A stretch of DNA of 48,865 bases from CABQCM01 sp965145485 (GTDB taxonomy: Bacteria > Bacillota > Clostridia > Oscillospirales > Acutalibacteraceae), in assembly GCA_965145485.1 (NCBI GenBank), contig CBCTCU010000019.1, forward strand, positions 1 through 48,865, given 5' to 3'. The translations under genes were made by a program, and so were the position numbers. Shown here in pieces: positions 18,252-27,298 of the stretch. Every line of letters begins with the position of its first letter. The first letter of the stretch is position 1. The notes below the pieces were generated by a model. It was not told the DNA's origin. It did not search any database and saw only the letters and a program-made list of their open reading frames with translations.

Positions 18252-19279
18252 ATGTTGAAACGCTGGATTGCTTTTTTTTCAGCCGTTACACTGTTGTTGT
18301 CGACGGGCGGCTGTGGCCCGGATTCAGACTCTTCTAAGGTAGAACGATCCCTTTTTGCAATGAATACCTACATGACCTTCACCGTGTATGGAGAGGGGGC
18401 CATGCGGCTTTGGAGGAAGTGGCGCGGCGCATTCAAGAGGTTGAGGCACTTTGGTCGGTAACCGATCCGGCGAGCGAGATTTATCGGGCAAATCACGGTG
18501 ATGGGCAGGCAATCCCGGTGCGTGAAGAAACAGCAAAATTGATATCGTTTGCGCTGGAGATGGCACAAAAAACCGACGGGGCCTTGGAGCCGACCATCTA
18601 TCCGCTGCTTACCGCCTGGGGATTTACTACAGACAGCAAGCAGGTTCCGTCCCAGGAGCGGATTGCCGAGCTGCTTCTACGTGTGGATTACAGCCGCATC
18701 CATCTGGAAGGGACTAACCTGACCGTTCCGGATGGGATGCAATTGGATTTGGGCGCTGTCGGCAAAGGATATGCCGCTGATCTGGCCGCTGAGATACTCG
18801 CGGGGCGCGGCGTGGAGTCGGCCATTCTCAGCCTGGGCGGTAATATTCAGGCGATTGGTTCCCGCCCGGATGGAAGCCATTGGCGTGTCGGCATCCGCGC
18901 GCCATGGGAGGATGGAAATCTTGGTGTGCTGCAAATCAGCGACGCGGCGGTGGTCACCTCCGGCGGCTATGAAAACTACTTTGAAGATGCGCAGGGCCAT
19001 ATTTACTGGCATATCCTCGATCCCGCTACCGGGTATCCGGCAGACAGCGGGCTGCAGGCGGTTACCATTGTGGGACAGGAGGGGAGGCTGTGCGACGCTC
19101 TATCCACCGCCCTGTTTGTGATGGGAGCAGATAAAGCGGAGGCATATTGGAGGGAAAACAGCGGCTTTGATATGCTGTTGGTTACGGAGTATAGCGAAGT
19201 CATTCTGACGGAAGGGATCGCGGAGCAATTTACATTGAGCGACGGACGGACAGAAACCGTCCGGGTGTTGCAAAAATGA
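18252..19279 (+). pseudogene. apbE: FAD:protein FMN transferase with a one-base frameshift
   Basis: A membrane lipoprotein (lipobox LSTGGC, C21) that covalently attaches FMN to extracytoplasmic proteins. The first frame from ATG 18252 carries the start of ApbE (FAMNTYMTFTVYGEGA) and stops at 18461. The rest continues in the -1 frame from about 18401: DLGAVGKGYAADLAAE, SLGGNIQAIGS, VTSGGYENYF and HILDPATGYPAD, ending at 19279. One missing base in the G5 run at 18395-18399 (G6 would restore the frame) explains everything. All motifs are otherwise intact, so it is a recent mutation, a sequencing error or a phase-variable tract. It overlaps the NusG-II gene by four bases. Confidence 0.88.
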
Positions 19280-19641
19280 AGCGGAAAATATGGCCCTTTT
19301 TACTGGTTGCAGCGATTGCGACACTCGGCATTGTGGGAAGCATCCTGGTGCTTCAGCGCCCGGCTACCGATCTGGTGGAGATTATTCAGGACGGGGAAGT
19401 GCTGTATCGGTTGGACCTGACACAGACGGAGGATCAGGTCATCGCCGTGGAATACGAGGGCAGAGTCAATACCATAGAAATTAAAGACCACCAAATTCAC
19501 ATGCTGGAAGCACAGTGCCCGGACCACACCTGTGTGAATATGGGGTGGCTGGACTCTGCTGCTCCTATTGTCTGCTTGCCGAATCGTCTGGTCATCCAGT
19601 TTGTAGAAAACAACGATGCGCTGGATGGGGCAGCCGGTTAA
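19276..19641 (+). CDS. NusG domain II-containing membrane-anchored protein
   Basis: 121 residues: an N-terminal anchor (residues 5-26), then an extracellular NusG-domain-II-like beta domain with CPDHTCVNMGWL and IVCLPNRLVIQF. The two or three cysteines (CPDHTC and VCLP) are conserved in the family. ATG 19276 overlaps the apbE stop as ATGA, so translation is coupled. Proteins of this family occur with ApbE and a Gx-transporter-like protein, including in flavin-based extracellular electron transfer loci of Gram-positives; the exact role is unknown. Confidence 0.85.
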   Translation: MKRKIWPFLLVAAIATLGIVGSILVLQRPATDLVEIIQDGEVLYRLDLTQTEDQVIAVEYEGRVNTIEIKDHQIHMLEAQCPDHTCVNMGWLDSAAPIVCLPNRLVIQFVENNDALDGAAG

Positions 19642-19915
19642 ACAAAAAACGCCAGGAGGGCAGCCTGAAGGATGACATTTTGATGATGGCTGGCGAAGAT
19701 ACTGCTGCTAAGCTTTTCATGGCATACCCTGTTTTCGGACAGGGCCGGAAATGCGAATCTCATTCAGTTTTATCATGAATGTCGTTGCGCGGACACATCC
19801 ACACTTGGGCCAAGGAGCGTAAACCTGGAAGTGGATGCTATTTTGGCCCAATCACCGATAATTTCTGTTCATAGCAACAACAGTGGGCCGGATGCGCGGG
19901 CCGGTTGGAGGAGGG

Positions 19916-20416
19916 ATGGGCTTGAAAACCAGGAAATTAACCGAGCTGGCAATTCTCACGGCGGTGGCCTTGATTATCTTTGTGGTGGAGCTTCAGATAC
20001 CCAATCCTTTTCCGATTCCGGGTGTAAAACTAGGGCTTGCGAATATCATCACGGTCTACGCTGTCTATCATTACCGGGCACGGGAGGTTTTGCTGATTGT
20101 CGTCGTGCGGATACTTTTGGGCGCCATCTTTTCTGGGAATATGATGGCGCTGATGTACAGCATGGCGGGCGGGCTGCTCTGCCTGGCGGGGATGCTATTG
20201 TTAAAGCGTCTGCTTTCGGAAAGACTCATCTGGGTTTGCAGTGTGCTGGGCGCGGTGCTTCACAATATCGGGCAGATTGCCGTCGCCTGTTTGGTTGCCG
20301 GATGGGGAATGTTACTGTACTTGCCGTTTCTTCTAATATCAGGATGTTTGGCCGGTGCGTTTACCGGCGCTTGCGCACAGCTTGCGGTACGAAAATTGAA
20401 GAATTTTCCTGTCTGA
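19916..20416 (+). CDS. Gx transporter family / heptaprenyl diphosphate synthase component I-like membrane protein
   Basis: 166 residues, nearly all hydrophobic, with about five membrane segments. The opening KTRKLTELAILTAVALIIF and PNPFPIPGVKLGLANI are characteristic of the Hpre_diP_synt_I/Gx transporter family. The start is ATG 19916 or, better spaced from GGAGGA (19907-19912), TTG 19922. It sits 275 bp after the NusG-II gene, an unusually long gap for a presumed operon, with no gene in it. In extracellular electron transfer loci a homologue accompanies ApbE; substrate and activity are not established. Confidence 0.82.
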   Translation: MGLKTRKLTELAILTAVALIIFVVELQIPNPFPIPGVKLGLANIITVYAVYHYRAREVLLIVVVRILLGAIFSGNMMALMYSMAGGLLCLAGMLLLKRLLSERLIWVCSVLGAVLHNIGQIAVACLVAGWGMLLYLPFLLISGCLAGAFTGACAQLAVRKLKNFPV

Positions 20417-20704
20417 AATTACCTTCTGCGCCATCGTTCGCCTCTGCGCGATAGATATCCTGAGCCACTGTACAGAATGGGCCGGATAAGGGAGCAGTGT
20501 AAGAGTATCGTGTCTATGATCCAATGGGGTATGGCCATATTGTGATGGGAGCAGTGCTGCCGTTTGACAGCTTTGCGCGATGAGGCAGGAAAAGGACATG
20601 GTTTCGCTCCTATCGGACGCGCCTTACGGGGAAGCAGGAAGATGGCGGCTTAGCCGCTATGCGAAGCCTTTTTGGCATGGCCTGCGAAAACTGGCCGAAA
20701 GGGC
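20417..20704. other. Spacer before tepA
   Basis: Together with the promoter region that follows, about 400 bp lie without a gene. No RNA structure or repeat of note was seen. Confidence 0.5.
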
Positions 20705-20733
20705 TTTTCGCGGTATGAAAAGTGTGCTATAAT
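20705..20733 (+). promoter_or_regulatory. Extended -10 promoter of tepA-ftsK
   Basis: TGC-TATAAT (TATAAT 20728-20733) is a strong extended -10; the -35 region TTTTCG (20705-20710) is poor. It lies 80 bases before ATG 20814. Confidence 0.65.
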
Positions 20734-20813
20734 AAGAATAAATTATGTTTTTGTGCGGCGATGTATGATCTTCTCCCTTGCTCCGCAAACTAAGGCGGTA
20801 AGGAGTGGATTGC

Positions 20814-21617
20814 ATGAAAATGACCGATCTTGATCCCAACGTCGTACCGGAGATCGCCGCGCCGCCCGACGGCGGGGACGAAGGGGACGCCGGGGCGCAG
20901 GAGCGCCCGCAGTTTGGGGCGATCACCCCGGCGCGGGGAAAGTACAAGCTGCACTGCCTGACGATCATTGGTCAGATCGAGGGGCATTATATTTTACCCT
21001 CTCAGAATAAAACAACCAAATATGAAAATGTGATCCCACAACTGGTTGCCATCGAGGAGGAGCCGGATATCGAGGGGCTGCTCATCATCCTCAATACGGT
21101 TGGCGGGGATGTGGAGGCGGGGCTGGCCCTTGCCGAGCTGATCTCGGGGATGCACAAGCCCACCGTGTCGCTCGTGCTCGGCGGCGGGCACTCGATTGGC
21201 GTGCCCTTGGCTGTTTCGGCCAAGCGCTCTTTTATTGTGCCCTCGGCGACCATGACGGTGCACCCTGTCCGCATGAGCGGGCTGGTGCTGGGGGTGCCGC
21301 AGACGCTGTCCTATTTTGTACGCATGCAGGAACGCATCACCCGTTTTGTAACCGACCATTCTACCATCTCGGCCGAACGGTTTGACGCCCTGATGATGAA
21401 CACCAGCGAACTGGTAACCGACGTGGGAACGGTCCTCGACGGCAAAGCGGCCGTGGAGGAGGGGATTATCGACGAGCTCGGAAGCCTTTCCGACGCCTTT
21501 CACTGCCTTTACCGCATGGTGGAGGAGGATAGACAAACCAAAGAGGAGTTTCCTCATACCAAGGATGGGAGTCAAGAAGATGCCAGCAAAGAATGCGAAA
21601 CGGCCACAGACGGGTAA
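20814..21617 (+). CDS. tepA: ClpP-family serine protease, TepA-like
   Basis: 267 residues, ATG 20814 after TAAGGAG. The ClpP/crotonase fold is evident: GLLIILNTVGGDVEAGLALAELI, the nucleophile serine in GGGHSIGVPL and the histidine in ATMTVHPVR. An acidic, Pro-rich N-terminal extension of about 40 residues and a charged tail flank the core. TepA (YmfB) of Bacillus also stands directly before spoIIIE, and is implicated in protein translocation or peptide degradation at the membrane. Its 3' end overlaps the ftsK start. Confidence 0.9.
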   Translation: MKMTDLDPNVVPEIAAPPDGGDEGDAGAQERPQFGAITPARGKYKLHCLTIIGQIEGHYILPSQNKTTKYENVIPQLVAIEEEPDIEGLLIILNTVGGDVEAGLALAELISGMHKPTVSLVLGGGHSIGVPLAVSAKRSFIVPSATMTVHPVRMSGLVLGVPQTLSYFVRMQERITRFVTDHSTISAERFDALMMNTSELVTDVGTVLDGKAAVEEGIIDELGSLSDAFHCLYRMVEEDRQTKEEFPHTKDGSQEDASKECETATDG

Positions 21618-24141
21618 AAAGAAACCGGCCAAAGCGCCGGCCAGGAGCTCGGGGGGGCGCGGGGGATCCCGCGCCGCCGAGCAGTCGCATCGCCAGATGC
21701 GGGCAGTGGTGATCTTTTTCCTCGCGCTGCTGCTGTTGCTTTTCGCCATCATTCCGGGCGCCAAGGCGTGGAATGCGGTACATAATTTTCTGCTGGGTCT
21801 TTTTGGCGTGTGCGCGTATATCTGGCCGGTGCTTGTGGGCTATGTGGCCGTCGAGAGCGCGCTCGACCGCCCGGGCGCCCGCATCGGGTCGCGGGTGGTT
21901 TTTTCCACCATTGTGATCTTGCTGCTGGGGGGGACGCTCGATGTCTTCTGCCATTATCGGGAGGCTTACGGCAGCCATTTGCTCGAGGCGTTTACCATGG
22001 GTAGCCGGCCGTCGGGCGGCGGCCTGCTCGGCGGCCTGGTGGGCTGGCCCTTCCGCTTTTGCTTCGATTTTACGGGTGCGGCGATATTGTTAATTTTGCT
22101 GCTGGTGGTGTTTGTCATGCTCCTGACCGGCACAACCATCATTCAGTTGTTGCGCGCCCTGGCTAAGCCGGCCAGAACGATTCGGGAATCGATTGTTGAA
22201 ACCTCCGAGGGGGCTTATGAGCGGCGCCGACAGCTGGAGGAGCAGCGCCTGCGTTCCCTCGGCGCAGTCCTTGAGTCCAACGATCCGGAGAGGGCGGACA
22301 GCGAAGAGCAGGCGCCCCCGCCGCGGGAGGATTTGGAATCCAAGAAAAAACGCCTGCTGCGCAGCTATGCCACCCGGAATGGGGAGCCTCTTGGTCAGGA
22401 GGAAGCTTCGGATGAGCCCGCTGAGGAAGAGCAGGCAACCGAGGCTGCGCAGCCTGTGCGGGAGGACGAGCCGCCCGAAATTGACGAGATCATCGCCCGC
22501 CTGCAAAGCCGGGAGCAGGGGAATACGGCCGATGAGGAGCCGGCTGCGTCCGTGGCCGTTAGGGAGGAAGCGCCCGCTCCCCAAAAACGGACAAAGCCGT
22601 CTGGGGAGGACAATACCCCGATTCCGATGAATATCGACGCTACCGTTTCGCCCGCAGCCGAAAAGACGCCCTACCGCCATCCGCCGGTCAGCCTGCTCGA
22701 CCCCGCGAAGGACGGCTCAAAAAGCGAGGTCCGGGCGGAGGAGCTCAAGGCCAATGGCGCGCTGCTGGTCGACACCCTGCGCTCCTTTGGTGTGGAGACC
22801 CGTATCGTCGACATCAGCCGGGGGCCCTCGGTCACCCGTTATGAGCTTCAGCCCTCAGCGGGGGTCAAGATCAGCAAGATCACCAACCTTGCCGATGATA
22901 TCGCCCTCAATCTGGCCACGCAGGGGGTGCGCATTGAGGCGCCCATTCCCAATAAGGCGGCCGTCGGCATCGAGGTGCCGAATAAGAAGGTGGATGTTGT
23001 ACACATCCGCGAGGTGGTCGATACTCCGCAGTTTCGAGAGGCAAAAAGCCCGCTGACCGTTGCGCTTGGCAAGGATATTGCCGGCGACGTCGCTTTGGCC
23101 GACCTGGCTAAGATGCCGCATCTGCTCATCGCCGGCTCGACCGGGTCGGGTAAATCGGTCTGCATCAATTCCATGCTGGTCAGCCTGCTCTACAAGTCCG
23201 ATCCGGACGAGGTCCGCCTGCTCATGGTCGACCCCAAGGTGGTGGAGCTGGGGGTTTATAACGGGATTCCCCATCTGCTCGTGCCGGTCGTGACCGATCC
23301 TCGCAAGGCGGCCGGCGCTCTCGGCTGGGCCGTGACCGAGATGATGGAGCGTTACAAGCTCTTTGGCGAGTGCAATGTGCGCAAACTCGAGGAATACAAC
23401 CGCTTTGCCGAAACCCACGAGGGATATGAAAAGCGGCCCCGCATCGTCATCGTCATCGACGAGCTGGCCGACCTGATGATGGTTGCGCCCAACGAGGTGG
23501 AGGATTCCATCTGCCGCCTGGCACAGCTTGCCCGCGCGGCGGGGATGCACCTTGTGATTGCAACCCAGCGCCCGTCGGTCGACGTGATCACTGGCGTGAT
23601 TAAGACCAATATCCCCAGCCGCATCGCCTTTGCGGTGGCCAATCAGTTTGACTCGCGTACCATCCTCGATTCCGGCGGGGCGGAGAAGCTGCTCGGGCGG
23701 GGCGATATGCTCTATTCCCCGATGGGCTCCTCCAAACCGACCCGCATCCAGGGCTGTTTTGTGACCGACCGGGAGATCGAGGCTATCTTGGCTTTTGTCA
23801 AGGAGCAGTCCAGCACCGAGTACAGCGACACCGTTATGGAGGGGATCGAGCAGCACATCGTTCCCGAAAAGGGGGCGAAAAAGGGCGGCCGTTCCTCCGA
23901 CGAGGAGGAGGGTGGCGGCGACGAAATGCTGCCGCAGGCCATCGAGGCGGTGGTCGAGGCCGGCTTTGCTTCGGTCACCCTGCTGCAAAAGCGGCTGAAG
24001 CTGGGGTATGCCCGTGCCTCCCGCATTATGGATGAGCTGGAGGAGAATGGGATTGTCGGCCCGTTTGAAGGCTCCAAACCCCGCAAGGTACTCATTACCA
24101 AGCAGCAGTGGATGGAGCGGCAGAATCAGACGGCCGAATAA
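21580..24141 (+). CDS. ftsK: FtsK/SpoIIIE DNA translocase
   Basis: About 853 residues from ATG 21580 (GGGAG upstream); ATG 21565 is an alternative. A Lys-rich N-terminus is followed by four or five membrane segments (about residues 40-195). Next is an acidic Glu/Pro-rich linker (about 220-370), then the alpha/beta motor with Walker A GSTGSGKS near residue 517 and Walker B IVIVIDELADL near 620. It ends in a winged-helix gamma domain (LLQKRLKLGYARASRIMDEL) that reads polarity sequences on the chromosome. It pumps DNA through the division or sporulation septum. It overlaps tepA by 38 bases, so the two are co-transcribed. Confidence 0.97.
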   Translation: MPAKNAKRPQTGKKKPAKAPARSSGGRGGSRAAEQSHRQMRAVVIFFLALLLLLFAIIPGAKAWNAVHNFLLGLFGVCAYIWPVLVGYVAVESALDRPGARIGSRVVFSTIVILLLGGTLDVFCHYREAYGSHLLEAFTMGSRPSGGGLLGGLVGWPFRFCFDFTGAAILLILLLVVFVMLLTGTTIIQLLRALAKPARTIRESIVETSEGAYERRRQLEEQRLRSLGAVLESNDPERADSEEQAPPPREDLESKKKRLLRSYATRNGEPLGQEEASDEPAEEEQATEAAQPVREDEPPEIDEIIARLQSREQGNTADEEPAASVAVREEAPAPQKRTKPSGEDNTPIPMNIDATVSPAAEKTPYRHPPVSLLDPAKDGSKSEVRAEELKANGALLVDTLRSFGVETRIVDISRGPSVTRYELQPSAGVKISKITNLADDIALNLATQGVRIEAPIPNKAAVGIEVPNKKVDVVHIREVVDTPQFREAKSPLTVALGKDIAGDVALADLAKMPHLLIAGSTGSGKSVCINSMLVSLLYKSDPDEVRLLMVDPKVVELGVYNGIPHLLVPVVTDPRKAAGALGWAVTEMMERYKLFGECNVRKLEEYNRFAETHEGYEKRPRIVIVIDELADLMMVAPNEVEDSICRLAQLARAAGMHLVIATQRPSVDVITGVIKTNIPSRIAFAVANQFDSRTILDSGGAEKLLGRGDMLYSPMGSSKPTRIQGCFVTDREIEAILAFVKEQSSTEYSDTVMEGIEQHIVPEKGAKKGGRSSDEEEGGGDEMLPQAIEAVVEAGFASVTLLQKRLKLGYARASRIMDELEENGIVGPFEGSKPRKVLITKQQWMERQNQTAE

Positions 24142-24443
24142 TTTGGACGGCTACAAGCAGGCCATTGCCCTGTCGTTTGATGAATCGTAACACCTGCTTT
24201 GCGCATCTACCGCCGGGCGATGATTGCGGCGCTGCCGGGGATCGAGCTGTTTGCCGCATGGGGCGGCAAGGGCCGCGCGGCGGACGGTAGGCGGTGGCCG
24301 GGTGTGGCTCAGCCTGTTTCCCGTTTGGTTTGGGTCTGGCGCCTGGGCTTTCGCCTGTCATCCGCCGGTTGCCGCGCTCAGGCCCGTTATGATATCCGGC
24401 GCCAGGCGCTGAGGATTGTTGATAAGAGGAGGCAACGCCCGAT
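24142..24443. other. 302-bp spacer
   Basis: GC-rich, with no supported gene, promoter or terminator visible between ftsK and the radical SAM gene. Confidence 0.45.
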
Positions 24444-26357
24444 ATGAAAGGGTTTTTGCCAATTTGTCAGGAGGATATGCGCCGCCGCGGCTGGGACGCG
24501 GTGGATTTTGTGCTGGTGACGGGGGACGCTTATGTCGACCACCCGAGCTTTGGCGTGGCCATTATTTCCCGCTTGCTGGAGGCCGAGGGATTCCGGGTGG
24601 GCATTCTTGCCCAGCCGGGATGGAAAACCGCCGATGACTTTGGGCGCTTTGGCCGTCCGCGGCTGGGCTTTATGGTGACCTCGGGCAACATTGACTCGAT
24701 GGTAGCCCATTATACGGCGGCGAAAAAGCGCCGCAGCGAGGATTTTTACAGCCCCGGGCGCAAGGCGGGGCTGCGCCCCGACCGGGCGGTGATCGTCTAT
24801 TGCCAGAAAATACGCCAGCTTTATGGAAGCATCCCCATCGTCATCGGCGGCTTGGAGGCTTCTTTGCGCCGTTTTGCCCATTACGATTACTGGGACGATG
24901 GGGTGCGCAGTTCTATTCTGGCCGACAGCGGGGCCGATCTTCTCACCTACGGGATGGGGGAGAATCAGACCGCCGCTATCGCTTCCCGGTTGGCGGCAGG
25001 GGAGCCGGTCGACAGCCTGACCGACATTCGGGGGACCTGCTATTTCACCCGCCAAAAACCGTCTGAGGGTCTCGAACTCCCTTCGCTGGAAGAGGTGCGC
25101 CGGGACAAGCGGGCTTATGCCCTGTCTTGCCGTGTTGAGCAGGATGAGCAGGACGCGGTGCGCGGCCGGGCGCTTTACCAGGCTCACGGCGGGAGGTACC
25201 TGGTACAGAATCCGCCCATGCCCCCGCTGACCACGCGGGAGCTGGACCGGATTTACGCGTTGCCCTACGAGCGGTATTATCACCCCGTTTACGAGCCGAT
25301 GGGCGGCGTGCCGGCCATTGAGGAGGTGGAGTTTTCCATCACCCACAACCGCGGCTGCTTTGGGGCCTGCAATTTCTGTTCGCTGGCCTTTCACCAGGGG
25401 CGGGCGGTTACCTGCCGCAGTGAAAAATCCATTTTGGCCGAGGCGGAAAAGCTGACCCATTTGCCCCGCTTTAAGGGCTATATCCACGACGTGGGCGGGC
25501 CGACCGCCAATTTCCGGCTGCCCTCCTGTCAAAAACAGCTTAAGTCCGGGTTGTGCAAGGGCAAAAAATGCCTGGCCCCCACGCCTTGCAAGCAGCTGCA
25601 GGCCGACCATAGCGAGTACCTGGCATTGCTGCGCAAGCTCAGGCAGATCCCGGGCGTCAAGCGGGTGTTTATTCGTTCTGGCATCCGTTATGATTACCTG
25701 CTCGAAGATCGGGACGAGAGCTTTTTCCGTGAACTCGTACAATATCACGTCAGCGGCCAGCTCAAGGTAGCGCCCGAGCATTGCTCCGCCGAGGTCCTCG
25801 ACAAAATGGGGAAACCCCACATCGAAGCTTACAAGAGGTTCCAAAAGCGGTACTTTGAGTTGTCCGGCCAGGTGGGAAAAGAACAGTATCTTGTGCCCTA
25901 TCTGATGTCCTCCCACCCGGGCAGCACCCTGCGCGACGCGGTGGAGCTTGCTTTGTTTTTGAAAAAAGAGGGTCTGCGCCCTCAGCAGGTGCAGGATTTT
26001 TATCCCACGCCCGGCACGATTTCGACATGCATGTATTATACCGGGCTGGATCCGTATACCATGAAGCCGGTCTATGTTCCTAAGACCCCGGAGGATAAGG
26101 CCAAGCAGCGGGCACTGCTTCAATATTTCCGGCCGGAAAATCGAGATAAAGTCCGCGCTGCCCTGCGGGAAGCCGGGCGCGCCGATCTGATCGGCAGCGG
26201 CAGCCATTGTCTGGTGCCGGCTGCTCCCCGGCCGGCGTCTTCGCAATTCATTGGCAAGGGCCCCGCTCGGAAAAACTCGGGCCGTTCGGCTCAGCGAAAG
26301 GGCGGTGGGCATCAATGGCATCCAAGAGAACAACGCGGCAGAGGCCGCGGGCGTTGA
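24444..26357 (+). CDS. YgiQ-family radical SAM protein
   Basis: 637 residues, ATG 24444 with AGGAGG at 24427-24432. The N-terminal region (FLPICQEDMRRRGW, DAYVDHPSFG) is the YgiQ-specific domain. The radical SAM cluster motif is CFGACNFC, preceded by SITHNRG. A Cys-rich insertion (CQKQLKSGLCKGKKCLAPTPC) may bind a second metal centre. The last 40 residues are basic and Arg/Gly-rich, possibly disordered. The family is widely conserved but has no assigned reaction. It overlaps the next gene by 43 bases. Confidence 0.93.
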   Translation: MKGFLPICQEDMRRRGWDAVDFVLVTGDAYVDHPSFGVAIISRLLEAEGFRVGILAQPGWKTADDFGRFGRPRLGFMVTSGNIDSMVAHYTAAKKRRSEDFYSPGRKAGLRPDRAVIVYCQKIRQLYGSIPIVIGGLEASLRRFAHYDYWDDGVRSSILADSGADLLTYGMGENQTAAIASRLAAGEPVDSLTDIRGTCYFTRQKPSEGLELPSLEEVRRDKRAYALSCRVEQDEQDAVRGRALYQAHGGRYLVQNPPMPPLTTRELDRIYALPYERYYHPVYEPMGGVPAIEEVEFSITHNRGCFGACNFCSLAFHQGRAVTCRSEKSILAEAEKLTHLPRFKGYIHDVGGPTANFRLPSCQKQLKSGLCKGKKCLAPTPCKQLQADHSEYLALLRKLRQIPGVKRVFIRSGIRYDYLLEDRDESFFRELVQYHVSGQLKVAPEHCSAEVLDKMGKPHIEAYKRFQKRYFELSGQVGKEQYLVPYLMSSHPGSTLRDAVELALFLKKEGLRPQQVQDFYPTPGTISTCMYYTGLDPYTMKPVYVPKTPEDKAKQRALLQYFRPENRDKVRAALREAGRADLIGSGSHCLVPAAPRPASSQFIGKGPARKNSGRSAQRKGGGHQWHPREQRGRGRGR

Positions 26358-27277
26358 GCCGGCGCAGGCGGGTTTTTTTGCTGCTGGTTGGCCTGTGCGC
26401 CGCCTTCAGCCTGATCCTGACCGGCCTGCACGCTCGTTTCCCCTCCATTCCCGGATGGGATGAATGGTTTGTTGCGGCTGGCCTGAGAGAGGGCGCGCAG
26501 CCCGCCGGATACACGCCGGGCTTTTTGTTTGTTGATGTCGGGCAGGGGGACTGCACCCTGGCGCTGGGGAGCGATTCGGCCGTCCTGATCGATGCGGGGC
26601 CGGGCGACGCCCTGCATCGCGTGATAGAGGCCCTGGACGCCCAGGGGGTCGAACGCCTGGACGCCATGATTTTGACCCACCCGCATGAGGATCACATCGG
26701 CGGTGCAGCCGGCGTGATGGAGTATTTTCCGGTCGGCGCGGTCTACCTGCCCGAAGGCGACCCGCTCGAAGAGGCGGATTCAAGCAGCCTCAACGCCTTG
26801 TTGCAGACAGCGATTGACCAGTCGGTCGGCGTGGTTCGCCTCGCCCAGTCGATGGAGCTTGCCTTTGGCGATCTGGCACTGTCGGTTTACCTGCCGCCGG
26901 AGAGCTCCGGCGATGAAAATGAGAACGGCCTGGTTGTGCGCGCCGCGCTTCCGGCATTGTCCGCGCTGATTACCGGCGACGCTGGAACCGATACGGAATT
27001 TGCCCTGATGGAGCGGGGCGACCGCCTTGACAGCGACATCCTCAAGGTGGGGCACCACGGCAGCAAATATTCCACAAGCCCGGCCTTTTTGCGCCGCGTC
27101 GCCCCCAAAGCGGCGGTGATTTCGGTTGGCAGAAACTCCTACGGCCATCCGAGCGAAACGGTGACCTCCCGGCTTACCGCTGAGGGGATTCCCTATTACC
27201 GGACGGACGTCAATGGAAGCCTGTTTTTTGATGAAAATACCCTCTTGTCATCCGCCGCCTACTCGAGCGCGGCCTGA
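26315..27277 (+). CDS. ComEC-like metallo-beta-lactamase-fold hydrolase
   Basis: 320 residues, ATG 26315. A basic N-terminus and one membrane segment (about residues 22-42) anchor an extracytoplasmic MBL domain: FVDVGQGDCTL, the metal motif THPHEDHIGG, TGDAG, and LKVGHHGSKYS with a further metal histidine. This is the soluble hydrolase part of ComEC/Rec2, without the channel domain. Such proteins are often annotated competence-related or as nucleases; the substrate is unproven. It lies inside a compact plus-strand group with YgiQ and ispD. Confidence 0.9.
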   Translation: MASKRTTRQRPRALSRRRRVFLLLVGLCAAFSLILTGLHARFPSIPGWDEWFVAAGLREGAQPAGYTPGFLFVDVGQGDCTLALGSDSAVLIDAGPGDALHRVIEALDAQGVERLDAMILTHPHEDHIGGAAGVMEYFPVGAVYLPEGDPLEEADSSSLNALLQTAIDQSVGVVRLAQSMELAFGDLALSVYLPPESSGDENENGLVVRAALPALSALITGDAGTDTEFALMERGDRLDSDILKVGHHGSKYSTSPAFLRRVAPKAAVISVGRNSYGHPSETVTSRLTAEGIPYYRTDVNGSLFFDENTLLSSAAYSSAA

Positions 27278-27298
27278 TTTGGAAAGGAGATATTTTGT

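Noticed and set aside
24387..26333. A 648-codon minus-strand frame opposite the YgiQ-type gene
   Set aside because: The plus strand has the CxxxCxxC radical SAM motif and family-wide signatures; the minus frame has none.
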